Below, piece by piece: positions 8,183 through 15,803 of a DNA stretch of 36,792 nucleotides. The position numbers and the translations under genes were made by a program. The notes below the pieces were generated by a model. The model was given only the letters and a program-made list of their open reading frames with translations. It searched no databases and was not told where the DNA came from. Position 1 is the stretch's first letter. Each line of letters opens with the position of its first letter. Source of the DNA: Thermoplasmatota archaeon (GTDB lineage Archaea; Thermoplasmatota; Thermoplasmata; Thermoplasmatales; Thermoplasmataceae); assembly GCA_023488885.1 (NCBI GenBank), contig JAMDDH010000010.1, forward strand, positions 1-36,792, given 5' to 3'.

Positions 8183-8477
8183 ATATCGATCGCATAAAAA
8201 ATAAGGGAATTTCTGATTATTTGTGAAAGAATGGTGTTGATATGCTGCTGAGTGTTGAGCAAGATATTTTCAGCCCATGAAAAATATTTCCCGAAAGTAT
8301 TCACACGGTCAGGCATTGTTTGGTCCGGCAAAATACGAGACATGGAATCGGCACGAATTTTTCGTGACATTAAGAAAGTTTGATTGCGACTGGAACCCAG
8401 AAAACTCTTAAATATGTACTAAAAATCCGTATTCTACCTCAGATAGGAATCTTAAATTCTAAGGTCTCTGGTTATTT
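8183..8477. other. intergenic between egsA and tRNA-Val
   Basis: No supported gene. A 73-codon minus-strand frame here overlaps the egsA promoter and looks like chance. AT-rich elements CTCTTAAATATG (8404-8415) and ATCTTAAATTC (8449-8459) are candidates for the tRNA promoter. Confidence 0.35.
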
Positions 8478-8551
<74 letters not shown>

Positions 8552-8709
8552 AATGGCTATAAGCAAGCCCATAAAATTATGATTCACCGAAGGTGTTAGA
8601 CATTCTATATTCCCAGTATGATGAGCCTCATTAAGGACAGCATCCTGAATTTTGTGTAATTTCTTGCCTAAATGTTATTATAGAAATTAAAGATGATTTA
8701 GTGAATTAG

Positions 8710-9192
8710 ATGTTTAGGAGAATTAATTATAAATCAGTGTCTCCCGGACTGTATGAAACAATGCTTGGTTTTTCGAGATATCTGGCTAGAAGTAGCCTCG
8801 AACAAAGCCTTATAGATCTAATAGAAATAAGAGCATCCCAAATAAATGGATGCGCATGGTGTCTGGATATGCATACCAAGGATGCAATGGCGTCTGATGA
8901 ATCTCCTCAGAGGGTATTTCTCTTAAATGCGTGGCAAGAATCTCCTCAGTTCACCAACCGGGAAAAAATGGCACTTAAATGGACGGAGGCAGTTACTCTA
9001 ATTTCCGAAGGCAACATAAGCGATGAACTTTTCAAGGAAGTCAGTAAAGAATTTAACGAAACTGAACTTGTGGAATTAACCGGAGCCATAATAGCTATAA
9101 ATTCATGGAATAGAGCCAACATTGCATTTCAGATGATCCCTGGAGAATATGTATCAAAAAGGAAAAATGATAAGGGCAGTGGCAAGAATTAG
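8710..9192 (+). CDS. carboxymuconolactone decarboxylase/AhpD-family protein
   Basis: A 160-residue all-helical protein of the alkylhydroperoxidase D-like group. The core motif ASQINGCAWCLDMHTKDA carries the redox CxxC (C48, C51) and H55, as in AhpD proteins that reduce peroxides through a disulfide cycle. The downstream LTGAIIAINSWNRANIAF (about 127-144) is the second conserved helix seen in the COG2128/YnjA type. A protective peroxidase or disulfide reductase role in the cytoplasm is likely; the donor is unknown. A TTATTATAG box (about 8680) lies about 25-30 bases before the ATG, so the mRNA is probably leaderless. It is the first gene inside the tRNA-Val island. The C-terminal ~15 residues are charged and probably disordered. 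Confidence 0.85.
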   Translation: MFRRINYKSVSPGLYETMLGFSRYLARSSLEQSLIDLIEIRASQINGCAWCLDMHTKDAMASDESPQRVFLLNAWQESPQFTNREKMALKWTEAVTLISEGNISDELFKEVSKEFNETELVELTGAIIAINSWNRANIAFQMIPGEYVSKRKNDKGSGKN

Positions 9193-9261
9193 TCAATATA
9201 CCAATTATTATCCAAATGTTTTGAATTGTGGATTTCTAAATTCAAGAGATCTTAAGAGAAT

Positions 9262-9418
9262 TTACAACAACTTGATAAATTCCTCTACAGTAAGGTCACA
9301 CTGCCGGATTATCGCTCTTAGCGTGCCCTTTGGCAATTCGTCATGATTAGGGATTGTCACTCTTCTCCCATCTGATTCCCGTTTCATTACCATATGGCTT
9401 CCTACTTGTCTCTTTAAT
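9262..9418 (-). pseudogene. hicA: hicA toxin gene, C-terminal part (split by transposon)
   Basis: The minus strand from the transposon edge encodes LKRQVGSHMVMKRESDG, RRVTIPNHDELPKGTLRAI and IRQCDLTVEEFIKLL, then TAA at 9262. This is the C-terminal two thirds of a HicA (YcfA-like) mRNA interferase, including the catalytic His in GSHMVM and the RVTIPNH-LPKGTL core. It has no start codon of its own. The N-terminal part is at 14110-14180, and joining the two across one copy of the 6-bp target duplication gives an uninterrupted 73-residue toxin. Confidence 0.9.
9413..9418. repeat. target-site duplication, left copy (TTTAAT)
   Basis: TTTAAT directly abuts the IS end CTGTAACTC at 9419. The same six bases follow the other outer IS end at 14110-14115. 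Both copies are within hicA, so they mark one insertion event of the entire 9419-14109 unit. Confidence 0.8.
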
Positions 9419-9539
9419 CTGTAACTCTGTCGATTTTACATAATATGCAGTTCCAGATCCTCGATAATTTTCCTGGATTTCTTTGGAATCTCTGACATTT
9501 TCCACTCATCCCCTACCTTGAGCTTGTGCACCCTCCCCA
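9419..9539 (-). mobile_element. left IS copy, 121-bp remnant
   Basis: Aligns without gaps to 12596-12716, the end of the IS that encodes the transposase C-terminus and one terminal inverted repeat. Similarity stops abruptly after CCCTCCCCA, where penicillin-acylase coding sequence begins. A deletion has therefore removed the rest of this IS together with the front of the acylase gene. Confidence 0.85.
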
Positions 9540-11743
9540 TGGACAATTTCTTCAGGCAGATACAGGATCTCCAGGTCGCGTGGAATGAATATAAGAATCT
9601 CTCCAGGACCAGCTATACCTACATGGTTCTGAGTGAGTTTGTCCATGGAGTCAATGCATACATTGCCAGCATCTCATCTGCAGACATGCCTCTACTCTTC
9701 AAGCTGCTTGGATACACTCCCGGACCATGGAACATTACTGACGTGCTTGCAGTGCAGCAGCTCTTCCTGTGGGAAAACAGCGCCGGAGGGATGACTCCGC
9801 TGACCTTCAATTACGCACTTCAGAAAATGCCCGCAAACGTGGTAAGGGCATTTTACCCAGCCTATCCTGCAGGAATACAGCACCCCATAGTTCCTTACTC
9901 ACTTAACCCGTCAGTCTACAACGAAACTGGAGACATTTCAAACCTTTCACTATATTCCCCGACTTACAATTATTCACTTCCTGCATTATCAGCCTCGGTA
10001 GATTCCCTGCTTGCAAACAGTTCGGTTGTTAATAGCAGCATCTCAACGCTTGGCACACTTCCCGGATACAGCGGGCTTAACATCAGGTATGCCCCTTTCA
10101 GGGACTTCGGAAGCAACAACTGGGCAGTAAACGGCTTGAAGACAGGTAATTCAAGTGCACTGCTTGCCAACGATCCCCATCTCACCACCTCAGTACCTTC
10201 AATCTGGATTGGGTTCCAGCTTGTGTCGCCTGGACAGAATGTCGTAGGAGTGACCTTCCCTGGGTTCCCCGGAATCATTCTTGGACATAACACGAATATA
10301 GCATGGGGAGCAACCAATGGCCAGGTTCAGCAGACCTATTTCTATGCTGAGGCCGTAAATAGCTCCAGACCCGGGCAGTATTACATGAACGGCTCCTGGC
10401 ACTCATTCTCAACAATCAATGAAACAGTGAAGGTAGCAGGGAGTTCCCCAGAACATCTCACCGTACAGAGAGCGGCAAACGGAGTCGTACTGCAGACCAG
10501 TCCTGAAACAATTGCAATGGATTGGACCGGACTGAGTCCTACTTACGAAATTACATTTTTCCTTCACATAAATCGGGCGAAAACAGTTACGCAGTTCCGG
10601 CAGAATGCCTCAGAATATTTCAAGACCGCAATCCAGAACTGGGCAGTAGCAGATTCGCAGGGTAATATCGGGATATTCCCGTTCGGCAACTATCCGGTGA
10701 TCCGTGCCGGCAACCCGAGAGGAATACTGCCGGGTGCGGGACAGTACAACTGGGCTGGCTTTATACCTGAAAACCAGCTGCCATACCTGTATGATCCCTC
10801 GAATGGATTTGTGTTTTCCAGCAACCAGATAACTGTCTCCGGGAACTATCCGTACTATATCGGTTGGGATTATGAATCTGGTTTCCGCGCAGACGAATCG
10901 TTCACGGTGCTCAACAGTACCCCGACGATCAACTTTGCTGCGATGAAGAACCTGCAACTGAATGTCCACGATTTCAGTACCAACGTATTCCTAGCCCCTC
11001 TCCTGAATGCCCTGAAGGATAATTCTATGGCAGGCACTGGAATCTATCACGATCTGTCGTCATGGAACGGGAATTTCACTGTCAATTCCACGGCAGCCTC
11101 CTTTTACAACTTCTGGCTCGGGAACTACCTGAACACGGTCTTCATGCCGTACATGCTGAAGTATAACATCACGCAGTCAGAGGGCCTTGGTAGCAACTCG
11201 TTCTTCCTCGGTCCGGATTCAACCTATCATGGCCCACTGATTGAAGACCTAATGAACTGGACCATGAATGTGCCGAACATTTCATGGTTCAATAACCCGG
11301 TAACAAATCAGGCTGGAAACGCATCTACGGCAATGATCAGGGCATTCGACCAGACATGGGCTTACATGAACTCAACCTACGGAACTTTCTCATCTTCCTG
11401 GAACTGGGGGAACATCCACAAGAGGGTTCTTTCCAGCTTCTTCGGAATAGGTTCCATGAACACCACCCAGCTCCCCTCAGCCGGCGACTCCAACACCCTT
11501 GATGCGTCATATGGTCTTGTTTCTGGCTTTGGACCATCCTGGAGAATGGTTGTGAACATGAGCGATCCTCTTGGTGGTGTGGGAATCTACCCAGGAGGGC
11601 TGTCAGAGAATCCACTGAGCCATTACTACGATAACACTTTCCAGGCATGGAACAACGGGGAGTATTACCTGCTGATACCGTATAATTCCGGAACTATTCC
11701 TGCGCAGTTCCTCTACATCTATCATGGAGGTGTTTCTCCATGA
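9539..11743 (+). pseudogene. penicillin acylase family Ntn-hydrolase, 5'-truncated
   Basis: About 734 residues remain from the ATG at 9539; the open frame runs back through the IS remnant to a TTG at 9518. The family makes secreted or periplasmic N-terminal nucleophile amidohydrolases (substrates include penicillin side chains and acyl-homoserine lactones) from a self-cleaving alpha-linker-beta precursor. The beta-subunit start is clear: DFG-SNNWAV, with the catalytic Ser codon at 10112-10114. ANDPHL and GHNTNIAWGATNG follow as in the family. The alpha region that remains begins at the segment leading to HGVNAYI, so the signal peptide and roughly the first 80-120 residues of a normal precursor are missing, cut off by the IS fusion. 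Many N-x-S/T sites fit an exported archaeal protein. Probably inactive or not exported. Confidence 0.8.
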
Positions 11744-12114
11744 GGATGAGGGATTACGCCGTTCTTGCCCTCCAGATACCGGTCGCACTTGTGCTGGCCG
11801 GATATGTATACTGGGTGCTGGTGATAATACCTGCAGTGATTTTTGGATTGTTCCTGAAGGCGCGTCTCAGGGATTCCACTACAACAGGCGTATTTACGTT
11901 ATTGGGAGTGCTGCTGTCCCTGATAATTACCGATTACACTGGAGGTTTCCGACAGGTATCGCTTTTCGCATCTATAGCAGGAATACCGGGAGGGGTTGCC
12001 GTTCCGCTAATCCTGATTCTGCTGTTCAGCTTCCTGCTGGGTATGCTCGGTTCAATGCTCGGCTCGTCATTCATCTTCAAGCGGGAGAAGGAAGAGGTTA
12101 AGAGTGCGCAGTGA
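11740..12114 (+). CDS. small membrane protein, four predicted helices
   Basis: A 124-residue protein whose ATG overlaps the acylase stop codon (ATGA), so it is translationally coupled to it. Hydrophobic segments lie at about 6-22, 24-40, 50-64 and 82-110, followed by a basic tail (KREKEEVKSAQ) that should face the cytoplasm. It has no recognised domain. Coupling suggests a partner of the exported acylase, for instance an anchor or accessory factor; this is inference. It is part of the composite transposon cargo. An overlapping 125-codon frame at 11724-12101 is a shadow: this frame has the hydrophobic pattern and proper start. Confidence 0.65.
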   Translation: MRMRDYAVLALQIPVALVLAGYVYWVLVIIPAVIFGLFLKARLRDSTTTGVFTLLGVLLSLIITDYTGGFRQVSLFASIAGIPGGVAVPLILILLFSFLLGMLGSMLGSSFIFKREKEEVKSAQ

Positions 12115-12182
12115 AACTGGGTTCCGGCATACCGGATGTGTTAAGTATATTCTCTCCATTACATTATGTCCGGAGTTGCCGT

Positions 12183-12566
12183 ATGATAGAAAGACTGAGT
12201 TTCGTTACCGTGACCGTTAAGGACCAGGACGTCGCACTGCGCTTTTACACAGAGAAACTGGGATTTGAGAAGCGTAGAGATTACCATTTCCCGGGGTTGC
12301 CACGATTCCTTACCGTTGCTCCGAGGGCTCAAAAGGAAGTAGAACTGGTTCTTATCAAGGCCGGTACCTCAAATGTGCAGCCTGCATCAGGAGGGCACAC
12401 AGGGATGGTCTTCTGGACGAACGACTGCTTGCGGGATTATGAAGAATTGAAAGGAAAAGGCGTCCATTTCACCGAGGAACCAAAGAAGATGCCATTCGGG
12501 ATACAGGCAATGTTCACTGATCCAGACGGGAACCTCTTTGCTCTCAGCCAGTCGATTGACGCGTGA
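12183..12566 (+). CDS. glyoxalase/bleomycin-resistance (VOC) family protein
   Basis: A 127-residue cytoplasmic protein with two beta-alpha-beta-beta-beta units. The first unit begins IERLSFVTVTVKDQDVALRFYTEKLGFEKR, with the family signature AxxFYxxxLGF. The second ends in MFTDPDGNLFALSQ, the typical DPDGNxF metal-site loop. Members include glyoxalase I, dioxygenases and antibiotic-binding proteins, and this one most resembles generic single-domain VOC proteins; its substrate is unknown. I took the ATG at 12183, since upstream in-frame codons from 12111 show no family similarity. A TAAGTATATTC element (12141-12151) may be its own promoter. Last cargo gene of the composite transposon. Confidence 0.85.
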   Translation: MIERLSFVTVTVKDQDVALRFYTEKLGFEKRRDYHFPGLPRFLTVAPRAQKEVELVLIKAGTSNVQPASGGHTGMVFWTNDCLRDYEELKGKGVHFTEEPKKMPFGIQAMFTDPDGNLFALSQSIDA

Positions 12567-12595
12567 GCTGTATTCCAAAACACTGAACTTTTAAC

Positions 12596-12621
12596 CTGTA
12601 ACTCTGTCGATTTTACATAAT
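12596..12621 (+). repeat. terminal inverted repeat, inner end of complete IS
   Basis: Starts CTGTAACTC and ends TTTTACATAAT, with a non-conserved 6-bp middle (TGTCGA). It is identical in these parts to 9419-9444, the outer left end of the composite unit. Confidence 0.8.
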
Positions 12622-14007
12622 ATGCAGTTCCAAATCCTCGATGATCTTCCTGGATTTCTTTGGAATCTCTGACGTTTTCCACTCATCTCCTACCTTGAGC
12701 TTGTGCACCCTCCCCAGGTGCTCGATCACGTCTCGCGGGGAATACCTGCTCAGGAGATCCTTCTTCCTCAGTATGTTGTATATCCTGTAAAGAAGCATCA
12801 GTGCGATGAAGTTCACGAACATCCACCCCTGCATGCCCTCGTCCGTTCTCATGTAAGTGCGATCAGCATCAAGGGTGTTCTTGAACGTATCATAGGCCTG
12901 CTCTATCTCACTGCGGGATTTCAGCATGTCGTACACGATTTCACCGGAGACCCTGAGATCCGTGATCACGGCAATGGTTCCCATACGTTTTTCTGCAGCC
13001 CGGAACCTGGAGACTGCACCCCTCCTGCCCTCTGACCGGCGGAGGAAGTCCTTCTCCTCCTCAGCCCTGAGGCCGGGATCACGGAAGAGATACACTCCCC
13101 TCTTACTGTCATGGGTATACCAGACAGGTCTTTTCTCGAAGATGAAGTACCTGCTCATCTCGGCATCGTACGGGATCAGGGAGGAATTCCGTTTCAGGGG
13201 GATGATGTAGTGCACCTGGCGAGATTCAAGCTTCTTCAGGTTTACTGCAGAATAGAAACCCGTATCGGCAACGAGGACTACATTGGATATGCCGGATTCA
13301 TCCATGGTGGAGACAATGGACATGACGCTCGTGATGGATCCTGCAAGCATTCTGAAGTATGACGGTTCATGCTCCTCAAGGTTGAACAGGAACAGGATCT
13401 GGACCACAGGGAGGTGCCTCTCCTGTGGATCGTGGCCAAGGGTTGCTGAGATCACGTCATCCGAGAATGAAAAGACATGTGTCAGATCGACTGCAATGTA
13501 CCTGCCCTTCTGCAGGAATACCTCCATGAATTTCTTCATGGAGGATCTGTCCATACCAATCGATTTCAGCATCTCACCCGTATGTTTTGGATACGTTGTG
13601 ACATCCTTCATCTCCTCCGACAGGAAGGATTCACTGTAATGGAATTCCAGGTTCTTGATGGGGGTGTTGTGTATCAGGCGCATGCACGCAGACACAAAGA
13701 TCTCCCTCCATTCAGGAAAGTTATCCTTCAGTGCTGCCTGTATATCCCCGGATATTTCAAGGAGGAGTGACGTGGCACCATACTCCTTCACCGATACCTG
13801 GTCAAATCTCTTCATGATGCGCTTGTATTTGGGCTCAATGAGGCCTTCAGGGGTTATCCTGCCCAAATACTCGTCTGTGATGAGCTGAGCTCTCCCCTTC
13901 TCCGGATTCCATTTGCTGTGCACCCTGTACATGTAATAGATCTCTCCTTTCTTCTGCAAGAGAGTCCCTTTTTTCTTGTACTTCATGACCCAATCCGGAT
14001 AAGGCAT
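12613..14007 (-). CDS. IS4/IS1634-like DDE transposase
   Basis: A 464-residue intact transposase. The N-terminal region contains a short beta segment (GEIYYMYRVHSKWN) and YLGRITPEGLI. The RNase H-like core has D174 (IAVDLTHVFSF), D248 (VVLVADTGFYS) and the E367/E369 region (KSRSEIEQAYDTFKN), the SxxEQxY-FK pattern of the IS4 superfamily. The C-terminal helices (GWMFVNFIALMLLYRIYN) and RDVIEHLGRVHKLK complete the family layout. Its start ATG at 14007 lies about 75 bases inside the right inverted repeat, and its stop overlaps the left repeat. All catalytic residues are present, so the element may still be active and could mobilise the composite unit. Confidence 0.88.
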   Translation of the reverse strand: MPYPDWVMKYKKKGTLLQKKGEIYYMYRVHSKWNPEKGRAQLITDEYLGRITPEGLIEPKYKRIMKRFDQVSVKEYGATSLLLEISGDIQAALKDNFPEWREIFVSACMRLIHNTPIKNLEFHYSESFLSEEMKDVTTYPKHTGEMLKSIGMDRSSMKKFMEVFLQKGRYIAVDLTHVFSFSDDVISATLGHDPQERHLPVVQILFLFNLEEHEPSYFRMLAGSITSVMSIVSTMDESGISNVVLVADTGFYSAVNLKKLESRQVHYIIPLKRNSSLIPYDAEMSRYFIFEKRPVWYTHDSKRGVYLFRDPGLRAEEEKDFLRRSEGRRGAVSRFRAAEKRMGTIAVITDLRVSGEIVYDMLKSRSEIEQAYDTFKNTLDADRTYMRTDEGMQGWMFVNFIALMLLYRIYNILRKKDLLSRYSPRDVIEHLGRVHKLKVGDEWKTSEIPKKSRKIIEDLELHIM

Positions 14008-14083
14008 ATTATAATACTACATAATATGCTCGTATAAAGATCTTTCGGTCCGAACTCCTAAAATACCAGATTCCCCGAAAACT

Positions 14084-14109
14084 ATTATGTAAAACCCTAT
14101 GAGTTACAG
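14084..14109 (-). repeat. terminal inverted repeat, outer right end
   Basis: Minus-strand reading starts CTGTAACTC and ends TTTTACATAAT with middle ATAGGG. It is the outer right boundary of both the complete IS and the composite transposon. Confidence 0.8.
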
Positions 14110-14115
14110 TTTAAT
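14110..14115. repeat. target-site duplication, right copy (TTTAAT)
   Basis: Six bases identical to 9413-9418, directly outside the right inverted repeat and within the hicA N-terminal fragment. Confidence 0.8.
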
Positions 14116-14180
14116 ACAAATCCAATTTTAGAAAGGGCTTTAACAACATCCTTTCCAGAAATAGAAGGAAGTCTAGGCAT
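14110..14180 (-). pseudogene. hicA: hicA toxin gene, N-terminal part
   Basis: The ATG at 14180 overlaps the hicB stop (ATGCCTAG). Codons give MPRLPSISGKDVVKALSKIG then FVL, the standard HicA opening (SGK-xxKALxKxGF), up to the transposon. Reading continues a few codons into the IS and stops. The matching C-terminal part is at 9262-9418. The coupled start shows the original operon order hicB-hicA. Confidence 0.9.
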
Positions 14181-14388
14181 TCAGTTCAACGTTTCCAATG
14201 ATCTCTATGTCACTGGGGATGGGCTCTCCTTCTGATTTCATATCATCTATAAACCCCTGAATTGCTTCCTTTATGTTTGACATGGCCTCCTCAACTGTTC
14301 GACCATCTGATATACATCCCGGCAAAGCAGGAACTGTAACCACATATATGCAGTCCTCATCTTTTTCTAGGACTACGGTAAATCTCAT
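14173..14388 (-). CDS. hicB: HicB-family antitoxin
   Basis: A 71-residue antitoxin. It has the HicB fold: strand RFTVVLEKDEDCIYVVTVPAL, the hallmark PALPGCISDGRTVEEAMSNI loop and helix (20-40), then KEAIQGFIDDM and a last strand. It would bind and neutralise the HicA mRNase and often represses its own promoter. Here it lacks the long C-terminal DNA-binding domain, being the short type. It is upstream of and overlaps hicA by 8 bp. Because hicA is split, this antitoxin is now an orphan; it appears intact. The ATG at 14388 is followed upstream by AT-rich sequence (minus-strand TATAAAGAGAATTC) that can serve as promoter. Confidence 0.92.
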   Translation of the reverse strand: MRFTVVLEKDEDCIYVVTVPALPGCISDGRTVEEAMSNIKEAIQGFIDDMKSEGEPIPSDIEIIGNVELNA

Positions 14389-14731
14389 TTGTTTTAATAT
14401 AGAATTCTCTTTATAAACCTTTGGAGCTATTTGCCGTTATCAGAAATGAAATTGAATAATTTCAATATATTGAATGCGTCCGGTCGGGCCCATTTAAAGA
14501 TATTAATAAGTCTTGGTTTTAATTCAAGTTCCGCATGACAACATTCTATGCGGGTACAGCTTCACCTCACGGAATATTGGTGTTGGTTGCCATGAGGAAG
14601 CGTCCTGTAAATCGTTTCACGCAATTTGAGTAAAATAGACGGAAATTATTTTCGATTCGTGCTGATGAAGATATACAAAAACTAAAATAACGATGATTTC
14701 ATGAATTATATATATTAAGGTAAATCTAAGC
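14389..14731. other. intergenic with right att repeat and a TATA box
   Basis: Holds the hicB promoter region, the 16-bp att repeat (14479-14494), a small hairpin CCGCAT...ATGCGG (14531-14553) and TTATATATATTAAGG (14705-14719), the TATA box for the next gene. A 32-codon frame (14535-14633) is open but unrecognised and I do not call it. Confidence 0.4.
14479..14494 (+). repeat. attR-like repeat of the tRNA-Val end
   Basis: TCCGGTCGGGCCCATT, identical and in the same orientation as 8536-8551, but with no tRNA body before it (upstream is TATTGAATGCG). It marks the probable right end of the island. Confidence 0.75.
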
Positions 14732-15745
14732 TTGCCTTGTAAAATCTTGGGGTTGAATCATATAGGTAGAATATTGAATTATTGTGCGATCCTGAAATTG
14801 CACCGGGTTCAGCCGAAATATCTGAAAGCGAAGGAAGTGCATATTGGCGAGGCAGACCATTTTCATTTCATAGCAAAGGAAGGCAACCAGTGGTTATTCT
14901 ACAGAAACGCAGGAAAAGACCTTTCAACGAATGAACAGAAAGCCCTGCAAGATTATGCAAAATCAGTTGGCATATCCGGGGAAATACGTTATATGAACGG
15001 GCTTTTGCAAATGGTGATCCCGGATCACCAGGGAAAATTTTATGACAGTATCAATGAAATCCGGGGATGCAGAGTGATGCCTACCACCTTGCAGAAAAAC
15101 GGTGACATATACTTTTGCATAGAATTCCACGAGAACAGCATGAAGAGCGTCAGCGATAAAATTCTTGACTTTGTGCAAACAGAAGGCCCATATCGTAAAA
15201 CCATTTTCTACATGGGCAGACAGAAGTCGAATCTGCCCTATCTTCTGAACCTCTATACGTTATTTGGAAACAGTCTTCAGGACTTCAGCCTGATTAAAAC
15301 TCGCTGGGAATTCAATGAAGGGGACATTACCTCGGGAAATGACGGAGTATTCCAGAATCATGGTATATTTGTCCCAAAGAAATTCGTTGACGGGGAAAAT
15401 GACACGCTGATCTGGAGCATGGAAAATGCTGACATGAATACCAGCGCAAATTACGAAATAGTGGATTCGGAGGATCATGTTGTCGAAACCAGGATAAAAA
15501 CAAAATTTTTTGCCGACTTTTACAATAATGTAGTAAAGAGTTATAGCGGACCTGTTTTTTATGGTGCAAAGTGTGATGGGGCTGGTCTTTCCAACTATTA
15601 TATAGTTGAGAAAAGGGTTCAGTCAATGTTCCTTACCGGTCTGAATAACCATCTTAACAGACCTGGGAGGGTCCGGCATAAAAATTATCTGCTGGAGATC
15701 ATGGACCTCAGTAAAACTGTAAATACGAACGAATTTCCATTCTGA
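14732..15745 (+). CDS. uncharacterised protein, non-ATG start
   Basis: Up to 337 residues. There is no ATG in frame before codon 88, so a TTG (14732, 14747 or 14753) is needed. A TATA box at 14705-14719 predicts a transcript start near 14735-14745, which fits a leaderless TTG start. The protein is soluble, mixed alpha/beta, with no signal peptide. It seems to consist of an N-terminal part (about 30-100), a middle part (REI/INEIRGCRVMPTTL through SVSDKILDFV, about 100-150) reminiscent of small ligand-binding regulator domains, and a C-terminal part with several Tyr/Asn-rich stretches. I recognise no family and see no catalytic motif or helix-turn-helix with confidence. It lies just outside the right att repeat. 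Confidence 0.6.
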   Translation: MPCKILGLNHIGRILNYCAILKLHRVQPKYLKAKEVHIGEADHFHFIAKEGNQWLFYRNAGKDLSTNEQKALQDYAKSVGISGEIRYMNGLLQMVIPDHQGKFYDSINEIRGCRVMPTTLQKNGDIYFCIEFHENSMKSVSDKILDFVQTEGPYRKTIFYMGRQKSNLPYLLNLYTLFGNSLQDFSLIKTRWEFNEGDITSGNDGVFQNHGIFVPKKFVDGENDTLIWSMENADMNTSANYEIVDSEDHVVETRIKTKFFADFYNNVVKSYSGPVFYGAKCDGAGLSNYYIVEKRVQSMFLTGLNNHLNRPGRVRHKNYLLEIMDLSKTVNTNEFPF

Positions 15746-15803
15746 TTAATAGAATTCCGAACAGAGTTCTAAAGCATAACAGACTTCATGGGAGAGGCTA
15801 TGG

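Larger units (their letters stand above)
9419..14109. mobile_element. composite transposon inserted in hicA
   Basis: A 4691-bp unit. Its left edge is the terminus of a truncated IS copy (9419-9539) and its right edge is the far terminus of a complete copy of the same IS (12596-14109). Both copies have the same orientation. The outer ends are inverted repeats sharing CTGTAACTC and TTTTACATAAT, and a 6-bp duplication TTTAAT flanks the unit. The cargo is a 5'-truncated penicillin-acylase-family gene, a small membrane protein and a VOC protein, all on plus. The left and right IS copies differ at about five of 121 aligned bases (by eye), so they were not identical at the time of, or have drifted since, insertion. 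Confidence 0.8.
12596..14109 (-). mobile_element. complete IS4/IS1634-like insertion sequence
   Basis: 1514 bp with 26-bp imperfect terminal inverted repeats (12596-12621 and 14084-14109) sharing CTGTAACTC at the tips and TTTTACATAAT inside. It encodes one transposase on the minus strand. Its outer flank is TTTAAT and its inner flank is TTTAAC. The perfect partner of the outer flank lies at the far end of the composite unit, not at the inner end. Confidence 0.85.

Noticed and set aside
8149-8370. 73-codon minus-strand frame upstream of egsA
   Set aside because: Covers the egsA promoter and start; composition and position fit chance.
11724-12101. 125-codon plus frame overlapping the small membrane protein
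   Set aside because: The frame at 11740-12114 has a coupled ATG and a four-helix hydrophobic pattern; the other is rich in Arg/Gly/Ser without structure.
14535-14633. 32-codon plus-strand ORF starting MTTFYAGTASPHG
   Set aside because: Too short, unrecognised, and next to the att repeat; kept only as part of the intergenic description.
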